Positions 18,523 to 26,450 of a stretch of 64,000 nucleotides of DNA are shown here, piece after piece. Every line of letters begins with the position of its first letter. Within the stretch, counting starts at the first letter, position 1. Source of the DNA: an uncultured Eisenbergiella sp. (GTDB lineage: Bacteria; Bacillota; Clostridia; Lachnospirales; Lachnospiraceae); assembly GCA_947630215.1 (NCBI GenBank), contig CANRGX010000009.1, forward strand, positions 1 through 64,000. The letters are read 5' to 3'. Under the pieces are notes generated by a model. The model was not told the origin of the DNA. It was given only the letters and a program-made list of their open reading frames with translations, and did no database searches. A program made the translations under genes and the position numbers.

Positions 18523-18639
18523 TTGTCCACACTTTCCACAGGCCGGAGGCGGATTTTCTCCCCTTTCTCCTGTGGATATTTTTTGTCGAAAAACAGCGGC
18601 AGTTACAGGCTGTCCCAACCGTTTTCCACACTTTCCACA
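18523..18639. promoter_or_regulatory. Cluster of DnaA-box-like sites before dnaD/dnaI genes
   Basis: The 234-base gap after murC carries five sites close to the DnaA box TTWTNCACA: TTGTCCACA (18523-18531), CTTTCCACA (18532-18540), TGTGGATAT in reverse (18571-18579), TTTTCCACA (18622-18630, exact) and CTTTCCACA (18631-18639). Sites 1-2 and 4-5 form two nearly identical 18-base direct repeats (one mismatch) 99 bases apart. They sit directly upstream of the promoter for the replication-loader genes, suggesting DnaA control of that operon. Sites are seen; DnaA binding is inferred. Confidence 0.6.
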
Positions 18640-18715
18640 ATTTCCACGAAGCCCCGAGGAGCCAGCATTTACAAGGCTTTGCGGGAAATTTCCTGTTTTC
18701 TTTTTCCCTATCCTG

Positions 18716-18724
18716 TGATATAAT
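18716..18724 (+). promoter_or_regulatory. Extended -10 promoter of the dnaD-dnaI operon
   Basis: TGATATAAT fits TGnTATAAT exactly and lies 29 bases before the dnaD-like ATG; the -35 region is only T-rich. It follows the DnaA-box cluster by about 75 bases. Confidence 0.6.
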
Positions 18725-18752
18725 TCCGAAAGGTAGGGGAGGGTTACAAACT

Positions 18753-19811
18753 ATGGGCAATATCGCGCTGACCAATGACTGCTGCCCGGAAGCGACAGTC
18801 ATTTCCAATCTTTTTATTGATCAATACATGAAGGACGCCAACGACGCGCAGCTGAAGGTGTATCTCTATCTGCTGCGCAGGCTCCAGGCCCATGCGGACG
18901 TGAGCATTTCCGATATTGCCGACTGCTTTAACCATACAGAAAAGGATGTGCTGCGCGCGTTGCGTTACTGGGAAAAATGTCAGGTGCTCACCCTGTCCTT
19001 TGACAGCGATAAGAACTTAAAGGCCATTCATATGAACGATCTGCGAAATGCAGGCACGGCAAAAACCGCCGTTTCCAGACCGCTTTGCAGTCCTTCTTCC
19101 TGCGTTGCAGTGGTTTCCCACCAGACCATTCCGCACCCGGCGATCTATGAGAAGCCGTCCTATTCGGCGGATGAGCTGAAAGCCTTCGGCGAACGGGAGA
19201 GCACCGCGCAGCTTTTTTACGTGGCGGAACAGTATCTGGGACGGCCGCTGAGCGCTTCCGATATGAGATCCATCCTGTTTTTCTCGGACAGGCTCCGGTT
19301 TTCCGACGAGCTCATCGACTATCTCCTGCAGTACTGTGTGGAGCGGGGCAAGAAGGATTTCCGCTATATGGAAAAGGTGGCCGTCAGCTGGGCACAGGCC
19401 GGTGTCACCACACCGGAGGAAGCCAAGCATCAGGCCTCCCGCTATGACAAAAACGTTTACAGCATCATGAACGCGCTGGGCAAATCCAATTCGCCCACGC
19501 AGAGCGAAGTCGCTTTTATCCAACGCTGGACACAGGAATACGGCTTTGAAACGGATGTGATCCTGGAAGCCTGCCAGCGCACCGTGCTGGCCACAGACAA
19601 ACACCGCTTTGCCTACGCGGACAGCATCCTCTCCGCCTGGCACAAGGCGGGCGTACACCACGTTTCCGATATTTCGGGCCTGGACGCCTCCTATCAGAAG
19701 GAGAAATCTGCCAAACCTGCAAAAGCCGGATCCATCAGCGAATATAACCGCTTCATGCACAACAGCTACGATTTTGAAGCGCTGGAGAAAGAACTGCTCA
19801 AGGAGAATTGA
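18753..19811 (+). CDS. DnaD-domain replication initiation protein
   Basis: 352 residues. The N-terminal winged-helix half (LKVYLYLLRRLQ, VSISDIADCFNHTEKDVLRALRYWEKCQVLTL) resembles DnaD/DnaB_N. The C-terminal half has two copies of the DnaD/DnaB_2 domain, each ending in the characteristic Y-x3-I/V-x2-xW-x3-G signature: YMEKVAVSWAQAG and YADSILSAWHKAG. In firmicutes such proteins remodel DNA at the origin and help load the replicative helicase. It is followed after one base by the helicase-loader gene, as dnaB precedes dnaI in Bacillus, so it may play the DnaB/DnaD role. GGGAGG precedes the ATG. Confidence 0.88.
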   Translation: MGNIALTNDCCPEATVISNLFIDQYMKDANDAQLKVYLYLLRRLQAHADVSISDIADCFNHTEKDVLRALRYWEKCQVLTLSFDSDKNLKAIHMNDLRNAGTAKTAVSRPLCSPSSCVAVVSHQTIPHPAIYEKPSYSADELKAFGERESTAQLFYVAEQYLGRPLSASDMRSILFFSDRLRFSDELIDYLLQYCVERGKKDFRYMEKVAVSWAQAGVTTPEEAKHQASRYDKNVYSIMNALGKSNSPTQSEVAFIQRWTQEYGFETDVILEACQRTVLATDKHRFAYADSILSAWHKAGVHHVSDISGLDASYQKEKSAKPAKAGSISEYNRFMHNSYDFEALEKELLKEN

Positions 19812-19812
19812 T

Positions 19813-20790
19813 GTGGCACTGACCGTTTCCCAATATAATCTCATCATGCGCGGGTACGAAGAACGCCAGACGCGCAACCGGCACCTTCACGAAAAGCGGC
19901 TCCGCCATATCTACGATACGGTGGAAGGCTATCAGGCCCTGGATGAATCCGTGGCATCCTATTCCGTCGCCCAGGGCAAAAAAATGCTGGCCGGCGACGC
20001 CTCCGCTCTGGAACAGCTGCGCCAGAGACTTTCCGAACTGGCGGGCAGGCGCGCCAGCCTCCTTATTCAGAACGGCTATCCGGAGAATTTCCTGCAGCCG
20101 GTTTTCGACTGTCCCGACTGCCGGGACACCGGATACATCGACGGGCAGAAATGTCACTGCTTCCGCCAGGCGGAAATTTCCTTGCTGTACGAGCAGTCCA
20201 ACTTAAAGCAGGTGCTGGATCGGGAAAACTTCGACACCCTGTCCTACCGTTGGTTTGAGGGGGAGGCGTTGGCCTCCTATCGCCAAACCGTTGAAAAGTG
20301 CAAAAAATTTGCGCTAAATTTTGAAACCATCTACCAAAATCTTTTCTTTTATGGTACAGTGGGGACAGGCAAGACATTTCTTTCCAACTGCATTGCGAAA
20401 GAATGCCTGGACAGGGGCTGTTCGGTACTGTATTTCAGCGCGGCGGGACTGTTCGATACGCTTTCGCGCAGCGCCCGTTTAAGAGAGCAGAACGGATTGA
20501 CCGCCCTGTACGGCGACCTTTTTAGCTGTGATCTGCTGATCATCGACGATCTGGGCACGGAAACCGCTTCGGCGCTGACGCTGTCCCACTTTTTTACCTG
20601 CATCAACGAGCGGCTGCTCCGGAAAAAATCCATGATCATTTCCACCAATCTTTCCCTGGAGGATTTCCGGGACAGATACCAGGATCGGATTTTTTCCCGC
20701 ATCGCCAGCAGCTTTGAGTTCTGCAAGCTGACAGGCCCCGATATCCGTATGTGTAAAAAGCTCCCGAAAACACTCTCTCAAAAAGAATAA
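19813..20790 (+). CDS. DnaC/DnaI-type helicase loader ATPase
   Basis: 325 residues from GTG 19813, chosen because AAGGAG lies seven bases upstream, inside the end of the dnaD-like gene; longer frames run far back into that gene. An N-terminal helical part and a Zn-binding cluster (Cys 100, 103, 114, 116) match the helicase-binding N-domain of DnaI. The AAA+ core has GTVGTGKT at 181-188, the Walker B segment LLIIDDLGTE and sensor 1 (MIISTNLS). It should deliver the DnaB-type helicase to the origin. Adjacent location to the DnaD-like gene supports this. Confidence 0.9.
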   Translation: MALTVSQYNLIMRGYEERQTRNRHLHEKRLRHIYDTVEGYQALDESVASYSVAQGKKMLAGDASALEQLRQRLSELAGRRASLLIQNGYPENFLQPVFDCPDCRDTGYIDGQKCHCFRQAEISLLYEQSNLKQVLDRENFDTLSYRWFEGEALASYRQTVEKCKKFALNFETIYQNLFFYGTVGTGKTFLSNCIAKECLDRGCSVLYFSAAGLFDTLSRSARLREQNGLTALYGDLFSCDLLIIDDLGTETASALTLSHFFTCINERLLRKKSMIISTNLSLEDFRDRYQDRIFSRIASSFEFCKLTGPDIRMCKKLPKTLSQKE

Positions 20791-20819
20791 CCCAGTTGTC
20801 AGAAAGCGAGGACTTTTGC

Positions 20820-22016
20820 ATGACCGTTCGTGAAGAAACCCGGGATCTGGAAACCATTCCCGTCGGCTCCCTGGGGATCATCCCCCTAAAAGGCTGTGAA
20901 TCCCTGGCGGAAAAGATCGACGCTTACTTGGAACAGTGGAGAACGGAGCGGGAAAGCCAGCATAAAACCACTCTGGCGTTTTCCGGGTATCAGCGGGACA
21001 GTTATATTTTGAAAAGCCGCGTCCCGCGTTTCGGCTCCGGGGAAGGCAAAGGGGAAATCCTGGAATCGGTTCGCGGCATAGACCTGTATCTGCTGGTCGA
21101 CGTCACAAACTACAGTCAGACCTATTCCCTCTGCGGACGAATCAACCATATGTCCCCCGACGATCATTACCAGGATCTGAAACGGATCATTGCCGCCGTA
21201 GGCGGCAAGGCCCGCCGGATCACGGTGATTATGCCCTACCTCTACGAAAGTCGGCAGCACAAGCGGGCTTCCAGAGAATCCCTGGACTGTGCCATCGCCC
21301 TTCAGGAACTGGTGCGGATGGGCGTGGACAACATTATCACGTTCGACGCGCACGATCCCAGAGTGCAAAATTCCATTCCGCTGCATGGCTTTGAAACCGT
21401 GCAGCCCGCATACCAGTTTATTAAAAATCTGCTGAATGCGGAACCGGATCTGCAGATCGATTCGGATCACATGATGGTCATCAGCCCCGACGAAGGCGGA
21501 ATGAGCCGGGCGATTTATATTGCCAATGTGCTCGGCCTGGACATGGGGATGTTCTATAAGAGAAGGGATTACACCAGGATCGTCAACGGCCGCAATCCCA
21601 TTGTTGCCCACGAGTTTCTGGGCACCAGCGTCCGGGACAAGGATATGATCATCATCGACGACATGATCTCCTCCGGCGACAGTGTGCTGGAAGTCGCCAA
21701 GGCGCTGAAAAAACGCGGCGCCCGCAAGATCTTCATCTGCGCCACTTTCGGACTGTTCACAAACGGGCTGGACAAATTCGATCAGGCCTTTGCCAACGGC
21801 GACATCGACCGGGTGCTCACCACCAACTTAATCTACCAGACGCCGGCTCTGCTGGAACGGCAGTGGTATGTCAACTGTGATCTGAGCAAATATATCGCTT
21901 ACCTGATTGACACCTTAAACCATGACGTATCGATCAGCAACCTCATCGATCCCAACGACCGGATACAGAACGCGCTGGCCAGATACCGGGCGCGCAGGCA
22001 GGATAAGACCGAATAA
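20820..22016 (+). CDS. prs: Ribose-phosphate pyrophosphokinase, long form
   Basis: 398 residues, longer than the usual 310-320. PRPP synthetase features are visible: ITFDAHDPRVQNSI (metal/ribose region), VISPDEGGMSRA, and the PRPP-binding loop IIIDDMISSGDSVLEV. It makes PRPP from ribose 5-phosphate and ATP for nucleotide, His and Trp synthesis. The extra length is an N-terminal segment of about 70 residues and an insertion near GRINHMSPDDHYQD; clostridia are known to carry such larger forms. ATG 20820 follows GCGAGGA; an upstream TTG is less likely. Its transcript ends at a clear terminator. Confidence 0.9.
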   Translation: MTVREETRDLETIPVGSLGIIPLKGCESLAEKIDAYLEQWRTERESQHKTTLAFSGYQRDSYILKSRVPRFGSGEGKGEILESVRGIDLYLLVDVTNYSQTYSLCGRINHMSPDDHYQDLKRIIAAVGGKARRITVIMPYLYESRQHKRASRESLDCAIALQELVRMGVDNIITFDAHDPRVQNSIPLHGFETVQPAYQFIKNLLNAEPDLQIDSDHMMVISPDEGGMSRAIYIANVLGLDMGMFYKRRDYTRIVNGRNPIVAHEFLGTSVRDKDMIIIDDMISSGDSVLEVAKALKKRGARKIFICATFGLFTNGLDKFDQAFANGDIDRVLTTNLIYQTPALLERQWYVNCDLSKYIAYLIDTLNHDVSISNLIDPNDRIQNALARYRARRQDKTE

Positions 22017-22042
22017 AACCGCTTTTTATGCTTCTCAAACCG

Positions 22043-22073
22043 GGCTTTGCAGCAGTTGCTGCAGAGCCTTTTT
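22043..22073 (+). terminator. Rho-independent terminator of prs
   Basis: Stem GGCTTTGCAGC / GCTGCAGAGCC (one G-U pair, loop AGTT; 22043-22068) followed by TTTTT, 27 bases after the prs stop. Confidence 0.85.
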
Positions 22074-22222
22074 CCGTTCATGTTTTGTTCACATTTCTTT
22101 AACGGAATGTTTTTTTCAACATCATGCTTTCGTTACTTTCTTTCCCTATACTGAAACCATGAAAGAACTTGTGATTTTCATAACGACATTATCCAAACCT
22201 TTAAATAGCTTTTTCATAATAA

Positions 22223-22274
22223 ATGCCAGGCAACGGCGGGTTGCCTGGCATCCTCCCTTTTATAGGGGTTTTTT
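22223..22274 (+). other. Perfect inverted repeat and small hairpin in leader of the EF-hand gene
   Basis: ATGCCAGGCAA (22223-22233) and TTGCCTGGCAT (22241-22251) form an 11-bp perfect stem with a seven-base loop. A short CCCT/AGGG stem and six T follow (22255-22274). The whole lies between the prs terminator and the next small gene's ribosome binding site, so it could be a second terminator or an attenuator. No convincing promoter was found in 22074-22222. Confidence 0.5.
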
Positions 22275-22293
22275 CATATAGGAGATTCCAGAA

Positions 22294-22539
22294 ATGGGAA
22301 CTTACGATTTTGATCATGACGGAAAAATAACCGGGTTCGATCACTTCATAGAAAACGAACTGGCCACCCTCACTTTTTCCCAGGAAACCGACGGCAGTAC
22401 TTCCGACGGTGACGATGACAGCAATCCATATGCCAATCCGGGTATGGCCGCGGGAACCGGTAGCTGTCTGTCAAGTCTGCTGTGCTTTATCGGCATTGTG
22501 TCTGTGGCTGCCATAGGTCTGCTTCATCTGCTCACCTGA
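22294..22539 (+). CDS. Small EF-hand-like membrane protein
   Basis: An 81-residue protein not matched to a named family. Residues 5-16 (DFDHDGKITGFD) fit a calcium-binding EF-hand or dockerin-type loop with Asp at positions 1, 3, 5 and 12. The middle is acidic and Ser/Asp-rich, and the last 25 residues (SSLLCFIGIVSVAAIGLLHLL) form one membrane helix. A good ribosome binding site (AGGAGA, nine bases) supports expression. Topology suggests a tail-anchored protein with a metal-binding head. The stop overlaps the convergent dedA gene by eight bases. Function unknown. Confidence 0.7.
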   Translation: MGTYDFDHDGKITGFDHFIENELATLTFSQETDGSTSDGDDDSNPYANPGMAAGTGSCLSSLLCFIGIVSVAAIGLLHLLT

Positions 22540-23155
22540 CTTTTCGTTTTTTATGTCTTTTGGCCAATACCCTTCCCAGAAGAACCGCTGCGGCTATCCA
22601 CAGTCCGATCCTGGTGTACCGGGCGTAGACGCCCAGCCACTTTTGGATCACGCCCCAGGACGCGCCGAAAAACGCGCCCAGCGAAACCAACAGCAGATTC
22701 CATACGGCGCTTCCGATCACGGTATAGGCAAAAAAAGTCGGCAGTTCCACTCCCGCCATGCCTGCCGGAATGGATACCAGGCTGCGGACGATGGGCACGC
22801 ACCGCCCAAACAGCACCGCTTTTTTCCCGCGCCGCTCAAACCAAATCATGGCCTTCTCCAAATTCTCCCGCCGAAACCCCAGCAGAAAAAAAATCCGTCT
22901 GTCCAAAAGCGCTCCCGCCCGCTGTAAAGAGAGCATCGTACCCAGACGGTAGAGCAGAAAGGCCCCCGCCGTGGAGCCGATGGTGGAAAACAGGGTCACT
23001 CCCCAGACACTCAGATTGGTATAGGTCGTCAGAAAGCCGCCAAAGGGCAGGATGATCTCGGACGGAATCGGCGGAAACAAATTTTCCAGAAGAATCAAAA
23101 AACAGATCCCAAAGTAACCGTACCGTTCCATAACGGAAAGAATGAATTGCTGCAT
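22532..23155 (-). CDS. DedA family membrane protein
   Basis: 207 residues with the DedA/VTT (SNARE-associated) layout: ENLFPPIPSEIILPFGGF near the N-terminus, an amphipathic re-entrant region, FGRCVPIVRSLVSIPAGMAGV in the centre and a final membrane helix with a basic tail. DedA proteins act as lipid scramblases or flippases, including undecaprenyl-phosphate recycling in some members, and affect membrane potential and antimicrobial resistance. The conserved acidic and Arg residues (E24, R126 region) are present. It is a single gene with a short conserved element just upstream. Confidence 0.92.
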   Translation of the reverse strand: MQQFILSVMERYGYFGICFLILLENLFPPIPSEIILPFGGFLTTYTNLSVWGVTLFSTIGSTAGAFLLYRLGTMLSLQRAGALLDRRIFFLLGFRRENLEKAMIWFERRGKKAVLFGRCVPIVRSLVSIPAGMAGVELPTFFAYTVIGSAVWNLLLVSLGAFFGASWGVIQKWLGVYARYTRIGLWIAAAVLLGRVLAKRHKKRKVR

Positions 23156-23162
23156 ACCGCCT

Positions 23163-23208
23163 CGCTGCGATGTCCTCGCTTTATCCTATGAGTAAAGCGC
23201 CGCGATTA
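23163..23208. repeat. Copy A of a ~45-bp element upstream of dedA
   Basis: Aligned with 28269-28312 upstream of murB, this stretch shares CGCTGCG, TCCT, TTATCCTATG, AAGCGCCG and GATTA in the same order. Minus-strand reading contains CATAGGATAA, and here CGCTTTA/TAAAGCG forms a seven-bp stem around it. Confidence 0.45.
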
Positions 23209-23245
23209 GAATGAGAGAGCCGCGCCCAACAAGACGGCGGCAGAT

Positions 23246-23289
23246 AAAAAGGGCCGTCGCCCGGGCCGGTTTGACCCATGCGACAGCCC
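23246..23289 (-). terminator. Terminator of fba
   Basis: Minus strand: GGGCTGTCGC, 19-base inner part that can pair further, GCGACGGCCC, then TTTTT (23246-23250). Ten pairs with one G-U. It begins 30 bases after the aldolase stop. Confidence 0.8.
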
Positions 23290-23318
23290 TGTTTTCTTTC
23301 TTATCCTTCTGATTCTTT

Positions 23319-24182
23319 TCAGGCTTTCCCGACAGATCCGAACAGCTCCATCTTCTCTTTCACGGTAGCCTTGATAGCTTCAAAGCCGGGAGCCAGCACT
23401 TTACGGGGATCATAGCCCTTGCCCTGCTGATCCTTGCCTTCCTCAATATATTTCCGGGTGGCGGCGGTAAAGGAAAGCTGGCACTCGGTATTGACATTGA
23501 TCTTGGCAACGCCCAGAGAGATGGCCTTCTTGATCATATCGGCCGGAATGCCCGTGCCGCCGTGCAGAACCAGAGGCATATCGCCGGTCTTTTTCTGGAC
23601 CGCATCCAGCGTTTCAAAGGAAAGGCCCTTCCAGTTGGCGGGATACTTGCCATGGATATTGCCGATACCGGCAGCCAGGAAATCCACGCCCAGATCCGCG
23701 ATCTTCTTGCATTCTTCCGGATCCGCACACTCGCCCATGCCGATGACGCCGTCTTCTTCGCCGCCGATGGCGCCGACCTCAGCCTCAATGGAAACGCCCT
23801 TGTCGTGCGCAGCCTTTACCAGCTCCGTGGTCTTTGCCACATTCTCCTCAATCGGATAGTGGGAGCCGTCGAACATGATGGAAGAAAATCCGGCTTCCAG
23901 GCACTTATAGCAGTGCTCATAGGAACCGTGATCCAGATGCAGCGCAACCGGAACCGTGATATTCATTTCTTCCAGCATCCCGTTGACCATACCCACAACG
24001 GTCTTATAGCCGCACATATACTTGCCCGCGCCTTCGGACACGCCCAGGATAACAGGGGAATTGAGTTCCTGCGCGGTCTGCAGGATCGCCTTGGTCCACT
24101 CCAGGTTATTGATGTTGAACTGGCCCACCGCATAGTGGCCCGCCTTTGCTTTTTTCAGCATTTCTGCCGCAGATACTAACAT
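23319..24182 (-). CDS. fba: Class II fructose-1,6-bisphosphate aldolase
   Basis: 287 residues. Cleaves fructose 1,6-bisphosphate into DHAP and glyceraldehyde 3-phosphate using zinc. LHLDHG (proton-donor Asp region and Zn-binding His), MFDGSHYPIEEN, EVGAIGG, GNIHG and VLHGGTGIP (Zn-binding His) are visible in the expected order. I chose ATG 24182, eight bases after GGAGG; two upstream in-frame starts are poorly placed. It is monocistronic, with its own promoter and terminator. Call is firm. Confidence 0.96.
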   Translation of the reverse strand: MLVSAAEMLKKAKAGHYAVGQFNINNLEWTKAILQTAQELNSPVILGVSEGAGKYMCGYKTVVGMVNGMLEEMNITVPVALHLDHGSYEHCYKCLEAGFSSIMFDGSHYPIEENVAKTTELVKAAHDKGVSIEAEVGAIGGEEDGVIGMGECADPEECKKIADLGVDFLAAGIGNIHGKYPANWKGLSFETLDAVQKKTGDMPLVLHGGTGIPADMIKKAISLGVAKINVNTECQLSFTAATRKYIEEGKDQQGKGYDPRKVLAPGFEAIKATVKEKMELFGSVGKA

Positions 24183-24225
24183 ATTCATTACCTCCGTAAA
24201 GAAATAGTGATGTCCAACCAAAAGT

Positions 24226-24254
24226 ATTATACCCCATTATGACAAAAAAGGAAA
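24226..24254 (-). promoter_or_regulatory. Promoter of fba
   Basis: Perfect TATAAT (24226-24231) on the minus strand with TTTCCT at a 17-base distance (24249-24254), 44 bases upstream of the aldolase ATG. The -35 is weak. Confidence 0.5.
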
Positions 24255-24262
24255 TACGGCAA

Positions 24263-25171
24263 TTACAAATTTTTTCCTCCGGAAGACGGCACCAGAATTT
24301 CCAGCTCCTGCTGCCGGTTTTCAATTTCCACCTGCGTATGACGCCCGCCGAACTCCCCGTCCAGCGTCCAGGCCACCGGTTCTTCTGCTTCCACGCGCAG
24401 ATGCCGGGCCTTGAAGCAATACATCTGATCCGTATCGACGTTCTGCGCCGTCAGCGACGTCAGGATCCGGTTCAGATCGTCCAGGCTCCGGGGCCGCTTC
24501 ACCAGCATGACTTCAAACAGTCCGTCGCTTAGATCCACGTATTTCCCCGTAATTCCCTTAAAGCCGCCGACAGACAGGGAATTTGTCACCATCCCGTACA
24601 GGAAATCGTCCTCGATCACCGTGTCCTGCGTGATAATTTTCAGATGATAAGAGCGAATGGAAGTGAGTTTTTTCACGCCCTCCAGGATATATGCCATATG
24701 GCCCAGTACGTTTTTCACCTCCTGGGGCGTTTCATAGGACACCTCCGTAAACAGTCCAAAGGCGGCAATATAAACAAAGGTGCGCGCATTGAAAAATCCC
24801 ACGTCACAGCAAAACCGTTCTCCGTTCACCGCCACATCTGCCGCACGCTTCATATTCTTCGGCAGAAACAGGCTGTTGGCAAAATCGTTGGTGCTTCCCG
24901 CCGGCACATACCCCAGCAGCCGCTTTTTCCCGCCCCGGATCATGCCTGTCACCACCTCGTCCAGTGTGCCGTCCCCGCCGCTGCAGACTACCAGATCGTA
25001 CGCTTCCGCTTTTCCTTCCGCCAGCTCTATGGCGTCTCCCGGCCGCTGGGTCGGACACGCCGTCACCTCATAGGACGCTTTTACAAAGATATCGATAATA
25101 TCCAGCAGATGATGCCGGATCTGCCCTTTTCCCGCCTTTGGATTATAGATGAAAAGAAGTCTTTTTTCCAC
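24263..25171 (-). CDS. Diacylglycerol-kinase-type lipid kinase (DagK/YegS family)
   Basis: 302 residues from GTG 25171. LLFIYNPKAGKGQIRHHL opens the DAGK catalytic domain and GGDGTLDEVV is the nucleotide-binding signature; NDFANSL and the acidic LSDGLFEVMLV late motif also fit. Such enzymes phosphorylate diacylglycerol or similar lipids at the membrane. I preferred GTG because GGAGGGG lies seven bases upstream and the alternative ATG at 25210 lies inside the terminator-like hairpin after the crh-like gene. Whether the gene is read through from that operon is unclear. Confidence 0.88.
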   Translation of the reverse strand: MEKRLLFIYNPKAGKGQIRHHLLDIIDIFVKASYEVTACPTQRPGDAIELAEGKAEAYDLVVCSGGDGTLDEVVTGMIRGGKKRLLGYVPAGSTNDFANSLFLPKNMKRAADVAVNGERFCCDVGFFNARTFVYIAAFGLFTEVSYETPQEVKNVLGHMAYILEGVKKLTSIRSYHLKIITQDTVIEDDFLYGMVTNSLSVGGFKGITGKYVDLSDGLFEVMLVKRPRSLDDLNRILTSLTAQNVDTDQMYCFKARHLRVEAEEPVAWTLDGEFGGRHTQVEIENRQQELEILVPSSGGKNL

Positions 25172-25189
25172 CGCCAATCCCCTCCACGC

Positions 25190-25217
25190 AAAAGAGGTAT
25201 ATGTCTCCATATACCTC
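25190..25217 (-). terminator. Terminator/attenuator between crh-like gene and lipid kinase gene
   Basis: A perfect 10-bp inverted repeat, GAGGTATATG and CATATACCTC around a four-base loop (25194-25217), followed on the minus strand by TTTT. It lies 21 bases after the crh-like stop. Confidence 0.65.
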
Positions 25218-25238
25218 CCCCTCATTTGTTTTCTGCTC

Positions 25239-25496
25239 TCAGTTATTTCCGCAAAGATAATCCGCCATATCGGCAATCGCCGCTTCTTCGTCCGGCCCGT
25301 CCGCGATAACGGTTACCATCTCACCGCTGTCAAGGCCAAGGCTCATCATTCCCATGATGCTTTTTGCGTTCACCTTCTTGCCTTCCAGCTCCAGATACAC
25401 GGAGCTGCTGTGCCTGCTTGCCACCTGCACAAGCATGGCAACCGGTCTCGCTTCCAGCCCATGTTCCAGCTTAATCGTCACAGCCTGTTGCTTCAT
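25239..25496 (-). CDS. HPr-like protein of the Crh type, Glu at position 15
   Basis: 85 residues with the HPr fold. The regulatory serine region NAKSIMGMMSLGL is intact with Ser46, the HPr kinase target. The phosphotransfer site is changed: GLEARP has Glu15 where HPr has His15 and Bacillus Crh has Gln15. It therefore should not carry phosphate from enzyme I and is more likely a regulatory protein acting through Ser46-P. Position next to whiA and near rapZ matches the crh locus of Bacillus subtilis, and hprK is 4 kb away in the same block. AAGGAGG precedes the ATG. Confidence 0.85.
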   Translation of the reverse strand: MKQQAVTIKLEHGLEARPVAMLVQVASRHSSSVYLELEGKKVNAKSIMGMMSLGLDSGEMVTVIADGPDEEAAIADMADYLCGNN

Positions 25497-25510
25497 AAAA
25501 TCTCCTCCTT

Positions 25511-26449
25511 TTAAAACCTGACTTTGTCAGCCAATTCACACAGCTTTCTCAAACGGTGGTTCACACCGGATTTGCCCACGGGCGGATCCAGACAGGCCCC
25601 CAGCTCTCTGAGCGGGGCGTCCGGATATTCCAGCCTCGCCTCGGCCATCTGACGTAAGGACGCCGGTAATTTTTCAAATCCGTACCGGTCCCGCAGCAGC
25701 AGAATATCTTCCACCTGCCGCGACGCCGCCGTCACTGTCTTGGCAATATTTGCGGTCTCGCAGTTTACCCTCCGGTTGACGGTATTGCGCACCTCCCGGA
25801 CCACCCTGGAATTTTCAAACTCCAAAAGCGCGATATGCGCCTCTGTCACATTCAGAAAATCCGCGATACCGGATCCTTCCTTGAGGTAAACGACGGCATA
25901 TTTCTTCCGGGTAACAAGATGCGCCTCTATTTCAAAATCCGAAAGCAGACGTACAATCTGTTCCGCCTGCGCCATACAGCTGCAGACGATCTCCAGATGG
26001 TATCCCTTTTTCGGGTCGCTGACCGAACCGGCAGAAAGGAAAGCGCCCCGCAAAAAAGCGCGCTTACAGCAGGACTCCTCCACAATCGCCGGATCTACCG
26101 GCGCACGCAGGGTCCCCTGGAAAATCCCGCCTTCCCTGTACGGCACGCCAATGGCCCGCAGAATCTCTGCCATCAGCGTCTCGTCTCCGATTCGCAGGAA
26201 GAAACCGCCGCCCGCGCTTTCCCTGCGGACCTCGACTTCCGTACTCATATTAAACGCTTTCTGTAATAAAGTAAAGCATTTTCTGACAATTAACCCGTTT
26301 TCTGCCCTTATTTGTAAAAAAAAGCCCGTTTCAGAACGTCCCACGCTGCCGCAGAAATGCAGGATCGCGGCTGTCTCCGCAATCCTGCAGTGAGACTGCG
26401 CGCTGATATGCTTATACAGTTCCTGCTTTACTTCGGATGAAAATGACAT
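25511..26449 (-). CDS. whiA: DNA-binding protein WhiA
   Basis: 312 residues: an N-terminal LAGLIDADG-type fold without nuclease residues (SFSSEVKQELYKH, LRGAFLSAGSVSDPKKGYHLE) and a C-terminal helix-turn-helix (ANIAKTVTAASRQVEDI, LRELGACLDPPVGKSGVNHRL). WhiA influences cell division and chromosome segregation in firmicutes and sporulation genes in actinobacteria. It starts one base after the rapZ stop. In Bacillus yvcK/glmR lies between these genes; here it is absent from that position. Call is firm. Confidence 0.95.
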   Translation of the reverse strand: MSFSSEVKQELYKHISAQSHCRIAETAAILHFCGSVGRSETGFFLQIRAENGLIVRKCFTLLQKAFNMSTEVEVRRESAGGGFFLRIGDETLMAEILRAIGVPYREGGIFQGTLRAPVDPAIVEESCCKRAFLRGAFLSAGSVSDPKKGYHLEIVCSCMAQAEQIVRLLSDFEIEAHLVTRKKYAVVYLKEGSGIADFLNVTEAHIALLEFENSRVVREVRNTVNRRVNCETANIAKTVTAASRQVEDILLLRDRYGFEKLPASLRQMAEARLEYPDAPLRELGACLDPPVGKSGVNHRLRKLCELADKVRF

Positions 26450-26450
26450 A

